NCBI RefSeq assembly: GCF_023336895.1
Contig: NZ_JAMBLT010000003.1
Coordinates: forward strand, 1 to 64,000
DNA: 64,000 nucleotides
Direction of reading: 5' to 3'
Source of the DNA: Parasutterella secunda
GTDB taxonomy: Bacteria; Pseudomonadota; Gammaproteobacteria; Burkholderiales; Burkholderiaceae_F
Part shown: positions 1-8,809 of the stretch, piece by piece
Layout: each line of letters opens with the position of its first letter
Numbering within the stretch: position 1 is the stretch's first letter
Translations under genes and position numbers: made by a program
The notes under the pieces: generated by a model
The model's input: only the letters and a program-made list of their open reading frames with translations
What the model was told of the DNA's origin: nothing
The model's database searches: none

Positions 1-57
1 TGCGAGCCACTGACACAGTAGGGAATCCTCGTCGTTCACGGCGAGGAGGATGTCAAC
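1..57 (+). mobile_element. Probable right end of an IS200/IS605-family element (partial)
   Basis: An 8-bp stem with one G-T pair (27-34 with 39-46, loop TTCA) is followed by GGATGTCAA, with TCAA at 53-56. A GAATCC...hairpin...GGATGTCAA arrangement is what I remember from the 3' ends of tnpB-carrying IS200/IS605 elements, and TCAA matches the known right cleavage tetranucleotide of IS608-type elements. If so, tnpB and its omega-RNA lie just left of the window on the plus strand. The transposase itself is not visible, so this is a motif-level call. Confidence 0.45.
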
Positions 58-102
58 TTTCTCAGTCTCTGCGAAAAAAGCCTGCAATAGAAACTCTTTT
101 CT

Positions 103-1770
103 TTAAAGTCGTTCGATGCTTTTCAATTGCGCAAACAATTGATTAGCACCTCTCACCATTGCCGTCCATGCACTGAAATACTCAAAGGATTCTTCTTTGG
201 CTTTTGTCCATTTCTCAAAGGCTTCGACCAAAAGACTGCGGGCTTTTTGCCCTGCTCTGTCCTGTAAACCCAGAGCTGATGCACTATAAGCCATCGCCAC
301 AATATGTTTTAACGTTTGTACTTTTACTTGAGAATTAGCTTCGACAGCACGCTTTTGAATAACGATGTTCATTTCGCTTAATTTATCCAAGAGCTCTTGC
401 CAAATAGGTTCATTCACAAATGCTTCGCTGATGCTGTCCGTGGACTGCTTTTCTTTAACCACGTTTAGTTTTTCACGAATGGTTGTACTGAATTCGTTCC
501 ATTCAGCCATCAAATCCAGTGCGTCAGGGCCTTCAATAACGGATTGAATCAAACCGTTTGTGAAAATCTCAGTGTCTCGCATGAGCGCTTGAGGATCGAT
601 TCCTTGCATCGTGTCGTCCGTGGTGTGCCAATAAGGACCGTATACACCGGATAAACCGGCCACTTTCATGCTGACGCTGCCACTAGGCGGAACTTCAGAA
701 ATATTGGAAAAGACTGAAGGGATGCCCATGCTCATAAACGATTGATCACAGGACCGATTAAAGCGGGTGAAGGCTTCAGTAAAACTTATGCCTTCATGCG
801 CTTTTCTAGCTAGTGCGGCTGTGGAGGCCATGACCGGTGTCTTTCCTAAAATCGTTGAACCCACCGCGCCCAGACAATCACAGTTGAGATTTAGAAAAAC
901 TTTCTCATTGAGCCAATTGAAATGCTTATCGTGCCAAGCCGTGCTGCCGGCATAGCGCCCATGACTGTGCCCGGACCAAATGACATAACAGACATCATGT
1001 TTGCGGTTTTTGAGCGTGAGAATTTCCTTGGCGCTTGCCACCATTGCGGCGATTCCCGAAGCATTATCCAATGCACCGTCTCCCCAACTGTCAATGTGAC
1101 CGGTGACGATCGCCGTAAACGCTTCGGAATTTTGCTCATTATGACGGACATGAGCCATCAAAACGGGCGATGTCGTCCAACGGCTATTGATTGCCAATTC
1201 AAGAGTTATCCTCATTCCATCTTTTAATGTCAACGCGTCTGAATGCTTTATAGAAGCGTTGGGCATCGTGACATAACGACTTTCGCAGCCTGGTGTCGGA
1301 CTGCCCCAGACGTCACTAACAATCATGCGATGGATGCGATCCCCAGTATCAAAAAGCACTGCTTTTAAGCCCAGCGCTTGGGCTTTTCTCAAATCATTCA
1401 AATTGGCCAAACCGTTAAGAAGAACAATCTCGTCAGAATTGCCCTTCTTTTCATAGCTTTGCCAATCCGAGGCAGAAAGAATACGCAAACGCCCTTGAAC
1501 AGAAACCGTTCCTTGTCGGGGATTGTTTCCATCAAGAGGTAATGTCATAGCGTTGCCCAGAGCCTTAATGCGTTGACCATCCGCCGTCATGCGAACGTTG
1601 TCGACCGTCGAAACAAAAAGCGGAACGCGTTCTATGTTCACTTCTGCTCCGACATTTTTAAAGGCCTCAGCAATGACAATAAAGGCGTTTTCTTCCGATG
1701 GATTTGATAATCTCTCACCGGTATTGGCGATGTCTTGCAGTGTTTGCATTAAAAGCGTTTGGTCAAGCAT
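103..1770 (-). CDS. M28-family peptidase-like protein with altered active site
   Basis: A 555-aa protein with no signal peptide, so probably cytoplasmic. The fold is recognisable as an M28 zinc aminopeptidase: TGHIDSWGDGALDNASG (about residues 223-239) supplies the first metal His (H225) and bridging Asp (D235), and YWHTTDDT near residue 382 supplies the last His. A PA-like insert probably occupies residues 90-200. Where classical M28 enzymes have G-E-E (catalytic base plus metal Glu), this one reads WSGHSHGRYAGS (265-276), so both glutamates are replaced. The usual LD metal ligand also looks like N296. It may be a divergent subfamily with another chemistry, or catalytically weak. It is the last gene of a minus-strand operon, 22 nt after the creatininase-family gene, which suggests joint processing of an imported amide or peptide. 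Confidence 0.75.
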   Translation of the reverse strand: MLDQTLLMQTLQDIANTGERLSNPSEENAFIVIAEAFKNVGAEVNIERVPLFVSTVDNVRMTADGQRIKALGNAMTLPLDGNNPRQGTVSVQGRLRILSASDWQSYEKKGNSDEIVLLNGLANLNDLRKAQALGLKAVLFDTGDRIHRMIVSDVWGSPTPGCESRYVTMPNASIKHSDALTLKDGMRITLELAINSRWTTSPVLMAHVRHNEQNSEAFTAIVTGHIDSWGDGALDNASGIAAMVASAKEILTLKNRKHDVCYVIWSGHSHGRYAGSTAWHDKHFNWLNEKVFLNLNCDCLGAVGSTILGKTPVMASTAALARKAHEGISFTEAFTRFNRSCDQSFMSMGIPSVFSNISEVPPSGSVSMKVAGLSGVYGPYWHTTDDTMQGIDPQALMRDTEIFTNGLIQSVIEGPDALDLMAEWNEFSTTIREKLNVVKEKQSTDSISEAFVNEPIWQELLDKLSEMNIVIQKRAVEANSQVKVQTLKHIVAMAYSASALGLQDRAGQKARSLLVEAFEKWTKAKEESFEYFSAWTAMVRGANQLFAQLKSIERL

Positions 1771-1792
1771 TTAAAGACTCCTTATTTAAGGA

Positions 1793-2560
1793 TTACTTAT
1801 CAAGCGGCAAGCGACGAAATTCTTCGGTGAATGCCACAAAGTAATCGACAACCGCTTGCATCATGTCCTTGCCCCATTCGGCATTGGCTTTTTGACTGTC
1901 AATGCCACCGAAACCGCCCATGGGAATGCCTTTTTTGATGTCACGGACAAGCTTGATATGAGCGTCACCAAACTTCACAGAGCTTAAGTGTGTGAAGTGC
2001 AGCTTGTCGCTTAAATCATTGACGGTCGTTTCCGGGCAAGAAGCAATATCAATGAGTTCGGGTTTGATATGCATGATGGCCGATACTTCCTGAGCATCGC
2101 CGTGACCGGTGGTCCAGATTTTGTTTAATTCCGGAGCGATGCCCCACCAATCAAGCAATGTGATCAACGCGCCCGTTTCTCTGGCTAATTCAAGACCGGC
2201 CTTTTCAATAGCCTGGTCGTTGCCGCCGTGGCCATTGACGACGATAAAACGCCTGGCGCCGTGTTTGGCTAAGTTTTGGAAAACGCCTCGCATGATATTG
2301 ATCATGGTTTCAAGTCCCATGTCAATGGTGCCCGCAAACGAGGTGTGGTGTGTGGCAACCCCAAAAGGAATCACAGGCGTCACCAAAATGTCGGTGCGCT
2401 TTTCCATTTCGGCGGTGATCCATTGCGGAATCAGCCAGTCGGTGCCGAGCGGGCCAATGGGGCCGTGCTGTTCTGTACTGCCGACGGGAATAACAACAAC
2501 GGTGTTGGGATCCGCGAGTTTTTCCTGGGCTTGACGCCAATTCAAATGAGCTAATTGCAT
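1793..2560 (-). CDS. Creatininase-family metal-dependent amidohydrolase
   Basis: A protein of about 255 aa of the creatininase / creatinine amidohydrolase family, which opens cyclic or formyl amides with two metal ions. PVGSTEQHGPIGPLGTD carries the E-x-H...D ligand set, VNGHGGND is the second hallmark, and GHGDAQEVSA is the place of the distal Glu. An upstream ATG at 2572 would add four residues. I prefer the ATG at 2560 because GAGG sits six bases before it, inside those four codons. The substrate cannot be read from sequence; the family also includes formamide hydrolases of flavin/deazaflavin synthesis. Neighbours (sodium symporter upstream, M28-like peptidase downstream) favour catabolism of an imported amide. 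Confidence 0.85.
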   Translation of the reverse strand: MQLAHLNWRQAQEKLADPNTVVVIPVGSTEQHGPIGPLGTDWLIPQWITAEMEKRTDILVTPVIPFGVATHHTSFAGTIDMGLETMINIMRGVFQNLAKHGARRFIVVNGHGGNDQAIEKAGLELARETGALITLLDWWGIAPELNKIWTTGHGDAQEVSAIMHIKPELIDIASCPETTVNDLSDKLHFTHLSSVKFGDAHIKLVRDIKKGIPMGGFGGIDSQKANAEWGKDMMQAVVDYFVAFTEEFRRLPLDK

Positions 2561-2575
2561 ACTGTGCCTCATAAC

Positions 2576-2604
2576 AAAAAGCCCGATGCGACGATCGGGC
2601 TTTT
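2576..2604 (-). terminator. Terminator/attenuator between symporter and creatininase genes
   Basis: The stem is GCCCGAT (2581-2587) with ATCGGGC (2594-2600), loop GCGACG, extended by A:T pairs and followed on the minus strand by five T. It lies 7 nt after the symporter stop and only 15 nt before the preferred creatininase start, so it can end symporter transcription or tune read-through into the hydrolase pair. Confidence 0.75.
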
Positions 2605-2611
2605 ATCAAAA

Positions 2612-4108
2612 TTAACCTTTAACGTGTTCCAAGTCAGCGAAGTGACGATCAAGCGTTTCTTGAGAAACAGGCTTGGTCACAAGGCTTACCAAGATGATCA
2701 CGATCATGGCAAAGAGCCAGGCAACGATCAAGGGGTTAAAACCAAAGGACCAGCTCGTAAACTTCAACGTAATGAGCACGTAGAGGATTTCAGCCGAGAT
2801 AACACCGACATAAACACCGGCGGTCGTCGTACGCTTCCAGTACATGCCGAGCAAAATCGGAGCCGCCCAAATACCCAAACCGCCGAAAGCAAACAAAACG
2901 ATTTGGAAAATGGAACCCGGTTTCATCACACCGATGCCGATGGCGATGATACCCAGAACAACGGTGATGACCTTAGACAGCTTCCAGGTTTCTTCGTCTG
3001 TTGCATTGCGGTTGAGAATCTTTTGATAGATATCACGCGAAGCGGCAGAAGTGGCCGTGAGCAACAAGGACGAAATCGTGGACATACCGGCAGAGAAAAT
3101 ACCGGCCACCATCAACGAAGAAATGAGCGGAGGCAAACCGCCTTGCAAAATCAAAGGTACAACGAAGTCAGAGTTCTTGCCTTCCAAGCCGGGGAAGGAA
3201 ATGATACCGGTGACGCCGCACCATTCAATGAAGGAAGCCGAGAACCACATGCCCAATGTACCCAAAATGACGGCCTTAAACATCGTCTTGTGGTCCTTCA
3301 TCGTGAAGAACTTCGTAAAGAGGTGAGGTTGACCGATCGCAAAGAAGGACCACATCACAATCATGGAAACGTAGTTTTGCCACGGATAGGCATTGTTGTG
3401 CCCCGGGAAACTCACATAATTGGTGTCCATAGCGGCCAATTTTTCATTGATCACTTCAAGGCCGCCGCCCAACTTAAGGGAAACGAAAAAGGTCACCACA
3501 GCGGTGACAACCATCAAAATACCTTGGATCAAGTCCGTGAGCATCACGGAGCGGATGCCGCCAGCCATGCAGTACAGGATAACGGTAATACCCATCACCA
3601 CGATACCGACCCATTCATCGCAGCCCGTGTAGGTGGAGAAAATCACACCGCCGCCGATAGTCTGAGCACCCATCATGGAGACAAGGAAAATCAACATGAG
3701 CACAGCCAATAAGCCACGGATACCGGTCGAGTCAAAGCGGTCGGCTAGATAATCGGCCATTGTCAGCATCTTGTAGCGATGACCCAATGTGATTAAGCGA
3801 CGGCCGACAAGCAAAGCCGGAATCAACATGGAAAAGGCAATGCCCGGAACCGAAACGGACATGCCGGCATAACCCACGTGGTAAATGGAGCCTGGCACAC
3901 CCATGAAGGTCGACATGGAGTACTGAGTAGAAAAATAGGCGACACCAGTGAGGATGGCGCCTGCTTTACCAGACATCGTAAAGAAGTCGGCAAGGTTTTT
4001 ATTTTGTCTGGAACCATACCAGCCTAAACCGGTCAAAACGACGCAGTATGTAACGATCACGCACAGAAACGGAATCGTCATGCTGGTTGTATCAATAGAA
4101 AAATGCAT
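2612..4108 (-). CDS. Sodium:solute symporter (SSS family, PanF-like)
   Basis: A 498-aa polytopic inner-membrane protein with about 13 predicted membrane segments and the conserved SSS core, for example YFSTQYSMSTFMGVPG near residue 58 and the GIFSAGMSTISSLLL stretch near residue 338. Family length and pattern are closest to the pantothenate/PutP-like branch; it imports a small organic solute with Na+. The adjoining upstream gene encodes a small two-helix membrane protein of the kind that often pairs with such carriers. The substrate is unknown; creatininase and M28-like genes downstream suggest an amide, cyclic ureide or peptide-like compound. Confidence 0.85.
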   Translation of the reverse strand: MHFSIDTTSMTIPFLCVIVTYCVVLTGLGWYGSRQNKNLADFFTMSGKAGAILTGVAYFSTQYSMSTFMGVPGSIYHVGYAGMSVSVPGIAFSMLIPALLVGRRLITLGHRYKMLTMADYLADRFDSTGIRGLLAVLMLIFLVSMMGAQTIGGGVIFSTYTGCDEWVGIVVMGITVILYCMAGGIRSVMLTDLIQGILMVVTAVVTFFVSLKLGGGLEVINEKLAAMDTNYVSFPGHNNAYPWQNYVSMIVMWSFFAIGQPHLFTKFFTMKDHKTMFKAVILGTLGMWFSASFIEWCGVTGIISFPGLEGKNSDFVVPLILQGGLPPLISSLMVAGIFSAGMSTISSLLLTATSAASRDIYQKILNRNATDEETWKLSKVITVVLGIIAIGIGVMKPGSIFQIVLFAFGGLGIWAAPILLGMYWKRTTTAGVYVGVISAEILYVLITLKFTSWSFGFNPLIVAWLFAMIVIILVSLVTKPVSQETLDRHFADLEHVKG

Positions 4109-4113
4109 GATGA

Positions 4114-4356
4114 TTATTCCTCTTCATCGAATTCGTGATATTCGGGACGCTTCAGACATGAAGAGGCCCAAAGGGCAATGCACACAATGGTTAAAAGACC
4201 GTAAACCAACCAGCCCCAGATGAAGACGGGAACGCCGAAAAAGCCGGGATTGTATTCGGTATCGTAGAAACATGGCAGTGGCAACATGATAAATCCCCAA
4301 AGGGCCATGAAAAACCAGAACCATTTTTTCTCGAATTTGTTAGTAAAAGGATGCAT
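4114..4356 (-). CDS. Small membrane protein, DUF3311/YhdT-like symporter partner
   Basis: An 80-aa protein with two hydrophobic helices (about residues 12-28 and 40-62), a Pro-rich turn (LPLPCF) and an acidic tail ending EFDEEE. A good Shine-Dalgarno AAGGAG lies 8 nt before the ATG. It ends 5 nt before the symporter, so the two are surely co-transcribed. Small proteins of this shape (DUF3311, YhdT/DUF997) accompany SSS carriers such as PanF. A role in assembly or stability of the carrier is inference. Confidence 0.7.
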   Translation of the reverse strand: MHPFTNKFEKKWFWFFMALWGFIMLPLPCFYDTEYNPGFFGVPVFIWGWLVYGLLTIVCIALWASSCLKRPEYHEFDEEE

Positions 4357-4482
4357 AAAAACACTCCTTCAAGAAAAATAACTACCTCAGTTTACTTAAG
4401 AATTTTTCAAGATTGATAGTTTGGTTTAGGTGTTAATCTCTATTAAATTCTCCATAGATCAAATGTTGAGATTTTTTTTCAT

Positions 4483-4517
4483 AAAAAACGCGTCCGAATT
4501 TTTGCAATCGGACGCGT
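4483..4517 (-). terminator. Rho-independent terminator of cstA
   Basis: A ten-bp stem ACGCGTCCGA (4488-4497) / TCGGACGCGT (4508-4517) is followed on the minus strand by six T. It lies 21 nt after the cstA stop. Confidence 0.9.
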
Positions 4518-4538
4518 TGGTTAAGGTGGTGATGGAAG

Positions 4539-6368
4539 TTATTCGTTTACAATCGCTTTAACTTCAACACCATAGCTGTCATGAGTTGTGGTCTTGATAT
4601 TCAAGAGCACGGACCAACGACGCAGTGTACCGATGATCACAAAGAGCATCAGCAGCATCACGATGACAGAAAGCGAAGCAAGTAGATACTGACCGGCAGG
4701 AATGTATTGGTTAATCACCAACCAGCAGCCAGCCCAGATCGTGATGATGGTCATCAAAATACCGGGGACACCCGTGATCGGGGCATATTTGGTCTTGTTC
4801 AGACGAAGAATAACCGTTGTGCCGATCAAAAGCGTCACCGAGGCGAGCAATTGGTTGCAAATACCAAAGAGCGGCCAGATGGAGCTGATATCGCCCGAGT
4901 AAACGAGGTAGCCCCAAGAACCCGTAAAGATCACCGAAGTGATGATAATGCCGGGCCACCATTGTTTGTCAGAGAACTTCGGCCAAACCTTGCCCATCAT
5001 TTCCTGCAGGAAGAAACGACCAACACGGGTGCCGGCGTCCACAGCCGTCAAGATGAACACTGCTTCAAACATAATGGCGAAGTGGTACCAATAGGCCATC
5101 AGATTTTCCATAAAGGGAATCTGAGAGAAGATGTGAGCCATGCCAACAGCCAAAGAAACGGAGCCGCCCGGGCGGGCCATCAGGCTTTCCTGGACTTGGG
5201 CTTCTAAGTGCGGCAGCTCTTGCACAGCCATGCCAAGCGCGGCAAATTTATCAGCAGGCGCGTTAATGGCGAAGTAGTCGGCAGGGACCAACACGCAAGC
5301 GGCAACCAAAGCCATAACAGCTACAAAGCCTTCCATTAACATAGCGCCGTAACCGACAAAGAGTACGTCACGCTCGTTGGAAATCATCTTCGGTGTAGTA
5401 CCGGTACCGATCGTTGCGTGGAAACCGGACAAAGCACCGCAGGCAATTGTGATGAAAATGAAAGGAATGACCGGACCGCCGACGATCGGACCACCACCCT
5501 TGACGAATTCTGTGAATGCGGGCATTTGGAAATGCGGCATCACGAAAACGATACCGATTGCCAAAGCAGCGATGGTACCGATCTTCAAGAACGTGGATAG
5601 ATAGTCACGCGGCAAGAGCAAGAGCCAAACCGGAAGCACAGAAGCCAAGAAACCGTAAATCGGGATCAAAAGGCTCATAGCCGGTTTGTCAATGTCAAGC
5701 CAACCGAAATATTCGGGATGAGAGGCAACCCACGGACCGGACAGAATGCACAAAAAGAGCAAAACTACACCGATTAACGTTGCGCCCTTAACATCACCCT
5801 TACGCCAAACTTGCATGTAAAGGCCCATGATGATGGCGATAGGAATGGTTGCAGCGACTGTATAGGTAGACCAAAGCGAATTGTGCATGGCGTTGACCAC
5901 GGCGATGGAAAGACCGGCCAAGGTCAAAATCAAAATGGCGAGCACGGCCCAAGCGGCCACCAGTCCAGTGGTTTTGTCAATTTCAGTGGTTGCGATGTGA
6001 GCTAAGGAGCGGCCACGGTGGCGGACCGAGCAAAAGAGCACAACCATATCGTGGACGCCGCCGGCGAGCACGCAGCCGATCAAAATCCACAATAGTCCCG
6101 GCATGTAACCGAATTGCGCGGCAAGCACCGGTCCGAGCAGAGGACCGGCCGCGGCAATGGCGGCAAAGTGGTGCCCAAAGAGCACATACTTGTTTGTGGG
6201 GACATAGTCTTGTCCGTCAGAATAACGCATAGCGGGCGTTTGACGGGCTTCATTGACATTGAGAACTTTCTGAGCGATAAACAAACCGTAGAAACGGTAA
6301 GCGATCGCAAAAACGCAGAGAGCGGCGAAAACAATTGTTACAGCGTTCACGCCGGTTGACGTATCCAT
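4539..6368 (-). CDS. cstA: Carbon starvation protein A family (pyruvate/peptide transporter)
   Basis: A 609-aa integral membrane protein with many hydrophobic segments. It has the CstA signature near the N-terminus (FGHHFAAIAAAGPLLGPVLA, about residues 64-83) and the conserved GTGTTPKM region in the middle. E. coli CstA and BtsT are around 700 aa, so this is a shorter member. The family imports pyruvate (BtsT/CstA) and was first tied to peptide use during carbon limitation. A GGAGG site precedes the ATG. The gene stands alone, with its own terminator. Confidence 0.9.
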   Translation of the reverse strand: MDTSTGVNAVTIVFAALCVFAIAYRFYGLFIAQKVLNVNEARQTPAMRYSDGQDYVPTNKYVLFGHHFAAIAAAGPLLGPVLAAQFGYMPGLLWILIGCVLAGGVHDMVVLFCSVRHRGRSLAHIATTEIDKTTGLVAAWAVLAILILTLAGLSIAVVNAMHNSLWSTYTVAATIPIAIIMGLYMQVWRKGDVKGATLIGVVLLFLCILSGPWVASHPEYFGWLDIDKPAMSLLIPIYGFLASVLPVWLLLLPRDYLSTFLKIGTIAALAIGIVFVMPHFQMPAFTEFVKGGGPIVGGPVIPFIFITIACGALSGFHATIGTGTTPKMISNERDVLFVGYGAMLMEGFVAVMALVAACVLVPADYFAINAPADKFAALGMAVQELPHLEAQVQESLMARPGGSVSLAVGMAHIFSQIPFMENLMAYWYHFAIMFEAVFILTAVDAGTRVGRFFLQEMMGKVWPKFSDKQWWPGIIITSVIFTGSWGYLVYSGDISSIWPLFGICNQLLASVTLLIGTTVILRLNKTKYAPITGVPGILMTIITIWAGCWLVINQYIPAGQYLLASLSVIVMLLMLFVIIGTLRRWSVLLNIKTTTHDSYGVEVKAIVNE

Positions 6369-6490
6369 AGGAGCCTCCGTAAAAATGAGTCCGGTCTTAG
6401 TCTATCAAGATTGAAGGCTCACACAAACTTTTTCTGTGTTGATTAAAAAGGAAAAATAACAATCTTTGCTTAAAGTCATAAACCTTTGTG

Positions 6491-6529
6491 ACTAAAACAA
6501 AAGGCTCTCGGGATGGTCCCTAGAGCCTT
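6491..6529 (-). terminator. Terminator of the MFS transporter gene
   Basis: AAGGCTCT (6501-6508) pairs with AGAGCCTT (6522-6529), with an inner GGGA/TCCC stem. On the minus strand it is followed by TTTTGTTTT. It sits 19 nt after the MFS stop. Confidence 0.85.
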
Positions 6530-6548
6530 CGGATTAGCCTGTAATTAT

Positions 6549-7799
6549 TTAGGCTGTTTTTGTCTCTTCAGCAGAATCGGACTCAACGTTGATTGTTTCA
6601 CCACTGCCCGGATCTTGATTCTTCGGTCGCTTCAGATAGAGCATGATCACCAAAAGAATCATGACAAAGCCGTGCGCCATCACCACAATGGAGTTGCTCC
6701 AGTAGGTGGCCATCAGACCGCCTAAAATTGGGCCGGCGACCGAGCCAATTTGCTGGGCAGCATAACTTAAACCATAAATTCGTCCGCGCTCACTCGGCAG
6801 GGTATTTTCGGCAAAAAGCGCGTTAATAGCTGGGAAGATACCCGCAAAGAAAATACCACCGACAAAACGCCAAATGACAAAGGGAGTGATTTCTCCGGGG
6901 ATTGCCTGCACGACACCAAAAATGCCGCCGCCCAACAAAGCCACATACAACGCCCAACGATAGCCGATATTAGTACCCAACCGTCCCCACATCGGAGCGG
7001 CGAAAACGCCCGAAATGCCGACAACCGAGAAGACGATGCCGGAAACCATCACGATGTTGTCCATTGAACCTTGCAATTCAGCAATGTAAAGGGGCAAAAC
7101 CGGTTGAACCAACATAACGGCAAGCTGAACGACCGCCGCGGCAAAAAGCATGCGCTGAATGACCGGCACTTTGAGAAGCTTCATGGAGCCGCCGCTCTTT
7201 TTCTTTTCCACCGTCTTGACCACTTTCTTTTGCTCGCCGCCCTTAATGAAGACGATCAAACCCAAAGCGATCAGACCCAAAGCGGCGCCGGCAAAATAAA
7301 ACGATGCGCGCATACCGAACACTTCAGCCAGAACGCCCCCGATCAACGGCCCAAAGACGCCGCCCGCGGTCGAGCCGCCTTGCATGAGTCCCAAGCACCA
7401 CCCCATTTTTTCTCTCGGGGCCGTCGATGTCATGATGGCTAAGCAAGCTGGCCACAGTCCCGCAGAAAAGCCCTGGAAGCTTCGCATGGCAAAAAGCTCC
7501 CACGGGGTTTGCACAAAACCGCCCCAAACGTACGAGATGGCTAAACAGGCGGCCGCACGTACGGCCATCGCTTTGTGGCTTTTCTTATCGGAAAGCGCCC
7601 CCCAGATTGGGGCCATGATGGCACTGATCAAAAACGAAATAGAAAAAATCAGACCCGACCAAATATTGACGTCGCTTTGCGCGACGCCCAATTCGTCAAT
7701 CAAGTACATCGGCAGGAAAGGCACGAGCATCGTGTAGCTCGCCGACATAAAAACAGAAGTGATGGTCAAAAACCAGACCAGTGCTTTCCAATAGGGCAT
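6549..7799 (-). CDS. MFS transporter, MdtG-like multidrug/drug efflux
   Basis: A protein of about 416 aa with twelve predicted membrane segments. The MFS loop 2-3 motif appears as PIWGALSDKKSHKA, and GGVFGPLIGGVL matches motif C, typical of drug:H+ antiporters. An upstream ATG at 7835 would give 428 aa, but it lacks a ribosome site. The ATG at 7799 has GGGGA about 6 nt upstream and starts MPYWKALVWF just before the first helix, so I chose it. The C-terminus is a hydrophilic tail. The substrate is unknown. It is a single-gene unit. Confidence 0.85.
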   Translation of the reverse strand: MPYWKALVWFLTITSVFMSASYTMLVPFLPMYLIDELGVAQSDVNIWSGLIFSISFLISAIMAPIWGALSDKKSHKAMAVRAAACLAISYVWGGFVQTPWELFAMRSFQGFSAGLWPACLAIMTSTAPREKMGWCLGLMQGGSTAGGVFGPLIGGVLAEVFGMRASFYFAGAALGLIALGLIVFIKGGEQKKVVKTVEKKKSGGSMKLLKVPVIQRMLFAAAVVQLAVMLVQPVLPLYIAELQGSMDNIVMVSGIVFSVVGISGVFAAPMWGRLGTNIGYRWALYVALLGGGIFGVVQAIPGEITPFVIWRFVGGIFFAGIFPAINALFAENTLPSERGRIYGLSYAAQQIGSVAGPILGGLMATYWSNSIVVMAHGFVMILLVIMLYLKRPKNQDPGSGETINVESDSAEETKTA

Positions 7800-7936
7800 T
7801 TGATTCCCCAATCCAAAATCTAAAAGCGCATACAAAATAAATTCTCAGCATTTATCTTATGCTGAAAAAAATCAAAAAGTACGGCCTTGAATCAAAGTTA
7901 AAGCCCTTTTTAATCCAGCGTTTTCCCTAATTCCAA

Positions 7937-7965
7937 ACAAAAACTCCGACGCTAGGGTCGGAGTT
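7937..7965 (-). terminator. Terminator of the esterase gene
   Basis: AACTCCGAC (7942-7950) / GTCGGAGTT (7957-7965), loop GCTAGG, with TTTGTTTGG following on the minus strand. Confidence 0.8.
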
Positions 7966-7986
7966 GAAAGGCTTGAAAAACCGCAA

Positions 7987-8676
7987 TTAGGCTTGCGTAG
8001 TCTCTTGTTGAGAAGTTGCGCCATGGGCCCGAATAAATTCGGCGATATCGGCCACTTCATCAGGACAAATTTCATGGACCATAGGGTAGTCGAAAAATTC
8101 AACCGAAGCGCCTGCCTTATTGAGCACTTCCAGTCCCTTTTTTGCTTGGACAAGAGAGATGACCGGATCTAAAGTGCCGTGAGCCATGAAAACGGGCGTC
8201 TGTTTGGCCACATCGCTTAATTCATCGAAACGGGGATGTTTAGGAACATAACCCGATAAAGCAATGACACCGGCCAAGGGTGTAATTTGCGACAAACCCA
8301 CCAGAATGGCCATCGCAGCCCCTTGTGAAAAGCCGCCTAACCAAATCGGCGAGTCGGGATACTTTTGACGTTCTTCTTCAATTAGGGCGGTAATTGTTTC
8401 GGCCGCTTGATTCATGCCATTGATGTCTTCTTTTGTCTCTTCTTCGAATGTCTCATCGAAAAGGTCGTACCAGCCGTTCATTTTCATGTTGTAGGCCGTA
8501 ATATCGCGCAAAGGGGCAGAGGGCAGAACCATCCGAACGTTATTGAGTTCGCCGAATTGAGAAAGTTCCTTTTGAAAAGATTCAAAATCAGAGCCGTCCA
8601 CACCCAAGCCGTGCAGCCAAATCAAAGTGATCGGCTTTTGAGTTTGGTCGAGCGGTTCCTGAAAAATGGTATCCAT
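7987..8676 (-). CDS. Carboxylesterase / acyl-protein thioesterase family hydrolase
   Basis: An alpha/beta hydrolase of about 229 aa in the Abhydrolase_2 (phospholipase/carboxylesterase) family. WLHGLGVDGSDF gives the oxyanion-hole region, GGFSQGAAMA the nucleophile Ser, HGTLDPVI the acid, and MVHEICPDE the catalytic His. A TTG four codons upstream is possible; I prefer the ATG at 8676. It is probably a cytoplasmic esterase of short acyl esters. It is transcribed away from the phosphatase gene across a 133-bp divergent region. Confidence 0.88.
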   Translation of the reverse strand: MDTIFQEPLDQTQKPITLIWLHGLGVDGSDFESFQKELSQFGELNNVRMVLPSAPLRDITAYNMKMNGWYDLFDETFEEETKEDINGMNQAAETITALIEEERQKYPDSPIWLGGFSQGAAMAILVGLSQITPLAGVIALSGYVPKHPRFDELSDVAKQTPVFMAHGTLDPVISLVQAKKGLEVLNKAGASVEFFDYPMVHEICPDEVADIAEFIRAHGATSQQETTQA

Positions 8677-8809
8677 GCTTAAGGTCAAACAATTAGTGAT
8701 GGGCCGCTATTGTATGAGAAATTCAAAAAAACTTCACAAAAATAGCCTGTTTGAAGTGTAAATTTAAATTCTGAAAAAGGGAAAAAAATTTAAAGGGAGC
8801 TAATGGATT

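Noticed and set aside
2555-3712. Plus-strand frame of 385 codons opposite the symporter
   Set aside because: Extremely rich in His, Asn, Asp and Arg with no hydrophobic core, as expected from antisense of a membrane protein.
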